NCBI GenBank assembly: GCA_965371805.1
Contig: CBDUZW010000034.1
Coordinates: 1 to 49,825 of the forward strand
Source: JAOZTV01 sp965371805
Lineage (GTDB): Bacteria; Acidobacteriota; Aminicenantia; UBA2199
DNA length: 49,825 nt
Direction of reading: 5' to 3'
Both the position numbers and the translations under genes were made by a program. The notes below the pieces were generated by a model. The model saw nothing but the letters and a program-made list of their open reading frames with translations, was not told where the DNA came from and ran no database searches. Below, piece by piece: positions 44,438-49,825 of the stretch; position 1 is the first letter of the stretch; each line of letters starts with the position of its first letter.

Positions 44438-45625
44438 ATGAAAAAAAAAATATTATTAAAGTGCTTAATTCTTTTCTTTATACAATCGAGTATAATATAT
44501 TCAATTAATAAATACAGTTTAAATAAAGGTGAAGTGCTTAGCAAAATTTTTTATCAAGAATTAGATTTTAAATTAATAAAAAATAAGATTATTATTAAAG
44601 CTGAAATACAAGGGGAACTAGGACAATACATTTTAGATACTGGAGCTCCATTATGTATATCAAGAGCACAACAAAAAAAAATGGGATTACCTATTGTACT
44701 GAAAAACACTACTACCGATGGCAATGGTATGAAGTTAATAATGGAGAGTACAATAGTCCCTGAAATAAATATTGGAAACATAAAATATAGAAATATTCCT
44801 GCAATTATTTATAATGTTAAAAATAGCCAATTTTCATGCTTTAATATTAACGGATTTATTGGTAGCAATTTGCTACGTTTTGGAAAATTTAGTATAAATT
44901 GGGAAAAAAGAAAAATTATAATTTCAACTTCAGAAACTACAAATATAAAAGGTGACAATATAAATCTCAACAAAATACAGAGCACTCCAATTATAAATGT
45001 AAAAATTGACAATCTAAATGATAAAGCAATAATTGACACAGGAAGTAACTCTTTTTATAATTTTTCAAATAAAACGTATGAATTTTATTTAAAAAGAGGC
45101 TTATTAAAAAAAAAAAAAATATTTGAAACAATAGGTAATAATTCATATGGGATTTTTGGATATAATAAGAATTTAAATGATACAATTTTTCATTTTAATT
45201 CACTTATCTTGAATAAAACTAATTTCCAAAATATTATTATAAAATCTACAAATGATAGCATTTCAAGAATTGGAATTAAACTTCTTAAAAAAGGAAATTT
45301 CACAATCGATTATATAAATAGAAAATTTTACTTTGTTTCAAATTCTCAAAAAAAAAGCTTTAAAATAGATTCATTTGGAGTAGATTTTATAATAAAAAAA
45401 AACAAAATTTACATTGGCAGTGTTTGGAAAAACACAAAGGCTGAATATTTAGGACTATTACCTGGAATGCAAGTGACCAAAATAGTTGGATTAGAAGCAT
45501 ATAGTACATGTGATAAACTATTTAAACTGGAAAATTTTTTAATGCAAAAAAAAATGCTTAAATTCAATATTAAACAAAATAATGAAACTAAAAAAATATT
45601 ATTAAAAAAACTTAGTTTATATTAA
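44438..45625 (+). CDS. Secreted two-lobe retropepsin-like aspartic protease with PDZ domain
   Basis: A 395-residue protein with a signal peptide (about residues 1-22). Two aspartic-protease lobes: ILDTGAPLCIS with Asp67, and AIIDTGSNSFYN with Asp200. The first lobe continues to the GFIGSNLLRFGKF flap-end pattern. A C-terminal PDZ-like domain (about residues 318-395) contains SVWKNTKAEYLGLLPGMQV. Two DTG lobes in one chain give a complete bilobal active site. It should act in the periplasm or outside the cell. It is very AT-rich and converges with the bacteriocin exporter gene (62 bases between stops), so it may belong to the same acquired block. A role in processing or protection against the peptide is only a guess. 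Confidence 0.82.
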   Translation: MKKKILLKCLILFFIQSSIIYSINKYSLNKGEVLSKIFYQELDFKLIKNKIIIKAEIQGELGQYILDTGAPLCISRAQQKKMGLPIVLKNTTTDGNGMKLIMESTIVPEINIGNIKYRNIPAIIYNVKNSQFSCFNINGFIGSNLLRFGKFSINWEKRKIIISTSETTNIKGDNINLNKIQSTPIINVKIDNLNDKAIIDTGSNSFYNFSNKTYEFYLKRGLLKKKKIFETIGNNSYGIFGYNKNLNDTIFHFNSLILNKTNFQNIIIKSTNDSISRIGIKLLKKGNFTIDYINRKFYFVSNSQKKSFKIDSFGVDFIIKKNKIYIGSVWKNTKAEYLGLLPGMQVTKIVGLEAYSTCDKLFKLENFLMQKKMLKFNIKQNNETKKILLKKLSLY

Positions 45626-45687
45626 ATTTCAATAAATCTAAAATATCACTATTATTATTATATTTAAATAAGGATATTTAATTCAAT

Positions 45688-47856
45688 TTATTTTAAATTT
45701 GGTGATTGTAATTTCCAAAAATTATAATATTGTTTTTTCATTGACAATAACTCTTTGTGCTTTCCTGTTTCTACAATTGCTCCGTTTTGCATAACAAGAA
45801 TCTGGTCAGCACTTACTATACTACTCAGTCTATGAGCAATTATAATTATTGTTTTGCCGTCAGCTTTTAGTTTTTTTAATATATCAGTTATAAAAATTTC
45901 AGATTTAGAATCTATATTTGACATTGCTTCATCCAATAATAAAATTTCTGGTTTTTTATATAATGCTCTAGCAATAGCAATCCTTTGTTTTTCACCAACT
46001 GATAAATTTGCTCCAAATTCTCCTAAGTGGGTACTAAATCCATTAGGTAAATTTTCAATAAATTCCTTTATTTGAAGTTTTTCACAAATGTCAAAAACTG
46101 ATTTAATATCCGGCTCCAAATCCCCAAGAGCAATATTTTCAATTATACTTCCTGGAAATACATCTATTTTTTGGGGAACAACTCCTATTAAACGCCTCAG
46201 GCTTTCTGTTTGAATGTTATTAATATCATATTGCCCAATAAGAATTTGACCTTCATTAATACTATACAGCTTTTGTAATAGAGAAAATACTGTGCTTTTT
46301 CCTGCCCCACTCTCCCCAATAATTGCAGTTATTTTCCCTTTAGGAATTGTGAACGTTAAATTCTGATATATGGCTTTTCTTGCTCCATATCTAAAATTAA
46401 TATTATTAAACTTTATATCATCTACTAATTGATCATTAATAGCCATTTTTTCACTATGATTTCCTTCCTCACTTTCAAGGTCAATGATTTCATAGAGCCT
46501 GTCGGTGGCTATAAGAGAATCTTGAATTGTTTGGTTAGCCCCGATAAGACTTTCAATGGGACCAATTAAATATCCAATTAAAGCATAGCAAGACAAAAGT
46601 TCTCCAGGTGTCATTGATTGAGCTAATACCTGATAAGAGCCAAACCATAATAACATAATACTAAACAGACCTGATATAAATTTTGTTGAATTGCTTGCAA
46701 AGAGTGAGTTTATTGCTGCTTTATAAATGGTTTGAAGCAATTTAACCATTTTTACTTCAAATTTAAGACTAGCAAATCCTTCTATACTAAATCCTCTAAT
46801 AGTAGTTTGAGCATTTAAGGTTTGTATTAAATGCGATTCAACTTCTGCATTTTGCTCCATAATAGCTCTTAAATACTTTTTATTTAATTTATTTATGGCC
46901 CAATATACTATTGAATATAACGGTATCGAAAGAAAAATTAATATGGCAATTTTTATAGAATAAATAGTCATTAATGTAAAAGAGAAAACTAATACTAAAA
47001 TATTAACTGCTAAACTTAATACAGTATTATTTACAAAGGCTCTTATTTTTGCAGCATCACCCATCCTTGAAAGTATTTCTCCAACTCTCATTGAATTAAA
47101 AAATTGTTGTGGAAGTGTAAATACATGCTTGTAATAACCTAAAACAAGTTGAACATCAATTTTTTGTCCTGTTTTTATTAAAAAATAATTTTGTAATGAG
47201 CCTAGTATTAGTTTGAATATTAATATAACAATCATTATTAAACTCATTAAATTTAACAGATTTTTATTTCCTTCGATTAATACATTATCAACAATTTTTT
47301 GCATATATATTGCGGATGAAAGACCCAATATTGTTGTAATAATTGCCCCAATAAACGCTTCAAATAAAATGGTCTTATGTGGTTTAACTAATCCTATAAA
47401 AACTTTGATAGGTGATGTTTTTTTGTTTTCCTTAACAAATTCTTCTGAAGGTATGAGTATAACAAGTGTTCCTCCCCAAATATCTTCAAATTCATCTTTA
47501 TTTAATTTTTTTAATTCTCCAACTCCTGGATCCATTACAAGCACATATTTTTTTTCTATTTTATAGACTACTATAAAATGATTAAGCATATTATCAATTT
47601 TTACATGTGCTATAAATGGAGCTGGTATTTTTGATAGACTTTCAAAAGTACCCTTAACACCTTTTGCTGAAAATCCAAGCTTTTTAGCAGCTTCTAATAA
47701 TCCAAATACATTTGTCCCTTTTTTGTCGGTTGAAGCAAATTGTCTAATTCTAGCTAGTGGAAATACTTTTCCATAATATTTTGAAATTGAAGCTAAACAT
47801 GCTACGCCACAATCAGACAAATCACGTTGTTTTATTATAAGTTTTTTTTTTTTCAT
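45688..47856 (-). CDS. Bacteriocin-type ABC exporter with N-terminal C39 peptidase
   Basis: About 722 residues from the ATG at 47856 (an ATG 11 codons upstream also exists and overlaps the adaptor gene). Numbering from the upstream ATG: a C39 peptidase domain with Gln21, Cys27 (DLSDCGVACL), His104 and Asp120 forms the double-glycine leader protease. A six-TM ABC exporter domain (about 165-470) follows. The nucleotide-binding domain has Walker A GESGAGKS (525-532), signature LSVGE (629-633), Walker B ILLLDE (649-654) and His686. It cleaves the leader after GG while exporting the peptide. The downstream partner of the precursor and adaptor, last in the operon. An outer-membrane TolC is not encoded here. 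Confidence 0.93.
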   Translation of the reverse strand: MKKKKLIIKQRDLSDCGVACLASISKYYGKVFPLARIRQFASTDKKGTNVFGLLEAAKKLGFSAKGVKGTFESLSKIPAPFIAHVKIDNMLNHFIVVYKIEKKYVLVMDPGVGELKKLNKDEFEDIWGGTLVILIPSEEFVKENKKTSPIKVFIGLVKPHKTILFEAFIGAIITTILGLSSAIYMQKIVDNVLIEGNKNLLNLMSLIMIVILIFKLILGSLQNYFLIKTGQKIDVQLVLGYYKHVFTLPQQFFNSMRVGEILSRMGDAAKIRAFVNNTVLSLAVNILVLVFSFTLMTIYSIKIAILIFLSIPLYSIVYWAINKLNKKYLRAIMEQNAEVESHLIQTLNAQTTIRGFSIEGFASLKFEVKMVKLLQTIYKAAINSLFASNSTKFISGLFSIMLLWFGSYQVLAQSMTPGELLSCYALIGYLIGPIESLIGANQTIQDSLIATDRLYEIIDLESEEGNHSEKMAINDQLVDDIKFNNINFRYGARKAIYQNLTFTIPKGKITAIIGESGAGKSTVFSLLQKLYSINEGQILIGQYDINNIQTESLRRLIGVVPQKIDVFPGSIIENIALGDLEPDIKSVFDICEKLQIKEFIENLPNGFSTHLGEFGANLSVGEKQRIAIARALYKKPEILLLDEAMSNIDSKSEIFITDILKKLKADGKTIIIIAHRLSSIVSADQILVMQNGAIVETGKHKELLSMKKQYYNFWKLQSPNLK

Positions 47857-47864
47857 TTTGTAAT

Positions 47865-48503
47865 TTAATTCATAATAGGATTTAACCAATCGTTTATATT
47901 AGTAAAAAGTAATTGAAATAGACTTCTTTTTTTTATTAAAAAAATAACTTTGGCATTCATTCCTTTCTTTAGATATCCTTTGTATCCATTTTTTAATTTT
48001 AAATAATTTTTTTGTAGATTACACCTAACTAAAAAAAATGGTTTTTTATCAATAAATATTGAATCATCTGATATATCTTCAATTGAACATTTAATTAATC
48101 CCCAATAATTATAATCAAAGGAATCTATAGAAATATTTCCAGTTATTTTCTTTTTTAATAATCCTATATCTTTAGGTTCAACATATGCTTCAACAATAAG
48201 TTCTAGATTTGGAGAAATAATAAAAAGATTTTGCCCTGCAGTAATATAACTTCCCTCGGATAGGTTTCTTAACTTCATAATAGTACCATCAATTGGTGCT
48301 TTTACATTTCTTAATTCCAATTTTTCCATTGTATCAAATAACTCATGCTCAAATTCATTTTTTTTGTTTTTAAAAGATTGTAACTGTTTTTCACATTCTT
48401 TAATTTTTTCATTAAATAGTAGATTGTATTGTGATTCTAGTATATTTAATTCATATAATTTCTCTTCATAGGATGTTAAACTTATCAATTTATTATTAAA
48501 CAA
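47865..48503 (-). CDS. HlyD-type adaptor, C-terminal part (after frameshift)
   Basis: 212 codons in a second frame that continues an HlyD-family membrane-fusion protein. An alpha-helical coiled coil (NNKLISLTSYEEKLYELNIL) is followed by a lipoyl/barrel-sandwich half (NVKAPIDGTIMKLRNLSEG) and a beta-barrel domain ending at 47865. The TTG at 48503 is the only start signal in the fragment and lies within the coiled coil, so it is unlikely to be a true start. The frame stays open upstream to about 48579 and overlaps the 136-codon fragment. Joined together they give a normal-length adaptor of about 365 residues. Confidence 0.7.
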   Translation of the reverse strand: MFNNKLISLTSYEEKLYELNILESQYNLLFNEKIKECEKQLQSFKNKKNEFEHELFDTMEKLELRNVKAPIDGTIMKLRNLSEGSYITAGQNLFIISPNLELIVEAYVEPKDIGLLKKKITGNISIDSFDYNYWGLIKCSIEDISDDSIFIDKKPFFLVRCNLQKNYLKLKNGYKGYLKKGMNAKVIFLIKKRSLFQLLFTNINDWLNPIMN

Positions 48504-48559
48504 ATATTTATGTTGCTTTAATTCTCTTTTTTTATTTCTTATTTCAGTTTGCTTTTTTT

Positions 48560-48970
48560 CTATGTTATTTTTGAAAAATTATATAAATTTAATTTTTTAA
48601 TTATTGATTGTAAATCAATTATATATTGATTGTTTAAATTTATTTTAGACTTTATTACATTTATTTTATTTTTTATATTTTTATTATCGATTGTCAGTAT
48701 TATTTCACCTTTCTTAACGAACTCATTCTCATTATAATTTATTCTTTTAATAATACCTGTTACTAACGATTTTATTTCCACTTTTTCTTTTATTGGTCTT
48801 ATTACACCATCACTTTTAATTGAAATTGTTATTTTTATAATTGGTAATAATATAAAGGTAGATATAATTAAAAACAATATTATATTATATATATAATGAC
48901 TTCTAATCGATCTACGAGAAAGAATTTGTTCTACTGAATTTTCTAATAATTCTATATTTAATATTTTCAT
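48560..48970 (-). CDS. HlyD-type adaptor, N-terminal part (frameshifted)
   Basis: 136 codons: a cytoplasmic start, one TM helix (about residues 27-50: YNIILFLIISTFILLPII), the first barrel-sandwich half (SDGVIRPIKEKVEIKSLVTG), then the beginning of the coiled coil before TAG at 48560. At 48568-48578 the strand has runs of five A and five T bases. One additional base there would join this frame to the downstream one, restoring a full adaptor linking the ABC exporter to the outer membrane. No Shine-Dalgarno; the stem-loop (48985-49025) lies just upstream. Confidence 0.72.
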   Translation of the reverse strand: MKILNIELLENSVEQILSRRSIRSHYIYNIILFLIISTFILLPIIKITISIKSDGVIRPIKEKVEIKSLVTGIIKRINYNENEFVKKGEIILTIDNKNIKNKINVIKSKINLNNQYIIDLQSIIKKLNLYNFSKIT

Positions 48971-48984
48971 ATCTAATTCGGTAT

Positions 48985-49025
48985 AATATTAGAGTACCAA
49001 TATAAACATTTGATACTCTAATATT
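48985..49025 (-). promoter_or_regulatory. Stem-loop between bacteriocin precursor and export genes
   Basis: The arms AATATTAGAGTA (48985-48996) and TACTCTAATATT (49014-49025) form a perfect 12-bp stem with a 17-base loop. No U-run follows on the minus strand, so it is not a classical terminator. By position it could protect the precursor mRNA or reduce read-through to the adaptor and exporter. Confidence 0.65.
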
Positions 49026-49047
49026 TAAATATTTTGATAGATACCCA

Positions 49048-49332
49048 TTATGGCATAGATTTCATACCCCATCCAACATTGTTCTCATATGCAGATTTTA
49101 AAAAACCAAAATCCTGTGCCATCCATGCGTTAAAAGCCCCTCTAATGAAATCAGAAATCATTCCGCCAGTAATACCATCAATAGCAGAAATAATGGTTAC
49201 ATATTTACCAAAAGTTGAACCCCAAAACTTGTCCCATAATTGAGTAAGTACATCTCCCCCTACAGTATCCAACTGCTCAGTTTCAGTTAACTCAACAACT
49301 CCGAATTCCTTCAAGTTTAAAGTGTCAATCAT
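49048..49332 (-). CDS. Double-glycine-leader bacteriocin precursor
   Basis: A 94-residue peptide. Residues 1-26 are a class II type leader ending LTETEQLDTVGG, with the hydrophobic residues at the spacing seen before GG cleavage sites (Leu-x3-Glu-x-Leu-x2-Val-Gly-Gly). The predicted mature peptide is 68 residues starting at Asp27. It is hydrophobic and glycine-containing (TIISAIDGITGGM) with a C-terminal half rich in aromatic residues (FNAWMAQDFGF). It has no Cys, so no disulfide or lanthionine. Strong AGGAGG precedes the ATG. Next to a C39 exporter, adaptor and small membrane protein, this is the expected precursor. A signalling peptide is an alternative. Confidence 0.85.
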   Translation of the reverse strand: MIDTLNLKEFGVVELTETEQLDTVGGDVLTQLWDKFWGSTFGKYVTIISAIDGITGGMISDFIRGAFNAWMAQDFGFLKSAYENNVGWGMKSMP

Positions 49333-49359
49333 ATGTTACCTCCTTTTTTTATATTATAA

Positions 49360-49608
49360 TTAACTTAAATTAAAAATAATTAAGCAAATTACGCCAGTAA
49401 AACCTAAAATAGATCTTATTATATTTATTTTTTGTTTATAATGTTTTTTAAAACTTATGCTTTCAAGAGTCATAGAGGATCCTATCCCAAAATAAGCAAT
49501 TATTTGTAATAACGTTTGTTCATTTGATATAAAAAAATACAGAGCAAATATACAAAATACAAATCCAATAAATAAATATAATTTATTGTTAATGTCAATT
49601 TTTAACAT
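49360..49608 (-). CDS. Small membrane protein, candidate immunity protein
   Basis: 82 residues with three hydrophobic segments (about 10-27, 32-48 and 62-80) and a basic loop (KKHYKQK). AAAGGAGG precedes the start. It lies 27 bases upstream of the bacteriocin precursor on the same strand. Size, topology and position fit a class II immunity protein, but no family was recognised and other roles are possible. Confidence 0.6.
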   Translation of the reverse strand: MLKIDINNKLYLFIGFVFCIFALYFFISNEQTLLQIIAYFGIGSSMTLESISFKKHYKQKINIIRSILGFTGVICLIIFNLS

Positions 49609-49690
49609 TTTTTTTCCTCCTTTTATATTCTATTTAGTTATGAACAGAAATAAATTTTTAAAAATAAATCAAAATTTATTAAGATTAAAC

Positions 49691-49707
49691 AACTAAACAA
49701 TTTAGTT
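49691..49707. promoter_or_regulatory. Inverted repeat upstream of the bacteriocin operon
   Basis: AACTAAA-CAA-TTTAGTT, a perfect 7-bp inverted repeat with a three-base spacer, lies about 83 bases upstream of the candidate immunity gene in an extremely AT-rich leader. It could be an operator; chance is also plausible in such AT-rich DNA. Confidence 0.3.
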
Positions 49708-49773
49708 AAATATATTTATATATTTCAAGAGGATAATAGTGTAACATAATAATTTACATTTGCAATCCCCCGA

Positions 49774-49825
49774 ATTGAATCATAAAAAAACACTTTAAAC
49801 TACTACTGGTTGCGTCATAAAAAAA
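49774..49825. repeat. Short repeat at right edge, inverted partner of the left edge
   Basis: The reverse complement reads TTTTATGACGCAAC, eight bases, GTTTAAAGTG, a T-run, then ATGATTCAA. It parallels the first ~50 bases of the window in order and spacing, but is inverted. Confidence 0.55.

Noticed and set aside
48560..48580. A programmed -1 frameshift site in the HlyD gene
   Set aside because: The A and T runs are short and no full X XXY YYZ heptamer fits both frames; kept only as one option beside sequencing error or mutation.

Overview
The window is AT-rich, densely coded DNA from an anaerobic, diderm (outer-membrane) bacterium. An LptD/OstA-like barrel, several outer-membrane barrel proteins and several lipoproteins point to an outer membrane. 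A complete Rnf ferredoxin:NAD+ oxidoreductase operon, a B12-dependent methylmalonyl-CoA mutase pair and an oxygen-sensitive ferredoxin-type protein point to anaerobic energy metabolism. Loose lipoboxes (Asn or Gln before the Cys) and overall gene content fit Spirochaetota or a neighbouring uncultured low-GC phylum (Delongbacteria/Cloacimonadota type). I cannot fix the phylum from the sequence alone. No rRNA, tRNA, CRISPR array or intact transposase was seen.

Layout. 1-5000: a membrane protein of unknown role, a hybrid histidine kinase and a two-domain VOC protein, followed by a receiver-domain remnant. 4600-10200 (minus strand): an overlapping gene string of cyclophilin, ParA/MinD-like ATPase, DUF5683-like protein, propeller lipoprotein, LptD/OstA-like protein, a lipoprotein with an apparent ATT start, and a GNAT acetyltransferase. 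10250-14430 (minus): guaA, an OPT transporter and a deoxyinosine glycosylase. 14560-20090 (minus): rseC-rnfBCDGEA. 20100-21400: a decayed patch with a propeller remnant, an intact barrel gene and an ankyrin remnant. 22400-29135 (plus): secA-guaB-S8 protease-ogt. 29137-34332 (minus): mutA-mutB and a barrel protein. 34500-44030: single genes including a ferritin-like protein, an iron-sulfur wHTH protein, a VKOR homologue, argS, a membrane-bound LuxR regulator, a propeller protein and dinB.

44400-49600 is the most distinctive part. It is a visibly more AT-rich block that reads as a double-glycine bacteriocin system. In transcription order on the minus strand it holds a three-TM candidate immunity protein, a 94-residue precursor with a GG leader, an HlyD-type periplasmic adaptor broken by a one-base frameshift, and a C39-peptidase ABC exporter. 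A secreted two-lobe aspartic protease with a PDZ domain converges on it from the other strand. A 12-bp stem-loop separates the precursor from the export genes.

Two genome-wide habits show up. Several plus- and minus-strand genes have a good -10 box only 5-9 bases before ATG and no Shine-Dalgarno, suggesting leaderless or near-leaderless transcripts. Several others use TTG or GTG starts. The two ends of the window carry similar short repeats in inverted orientation.
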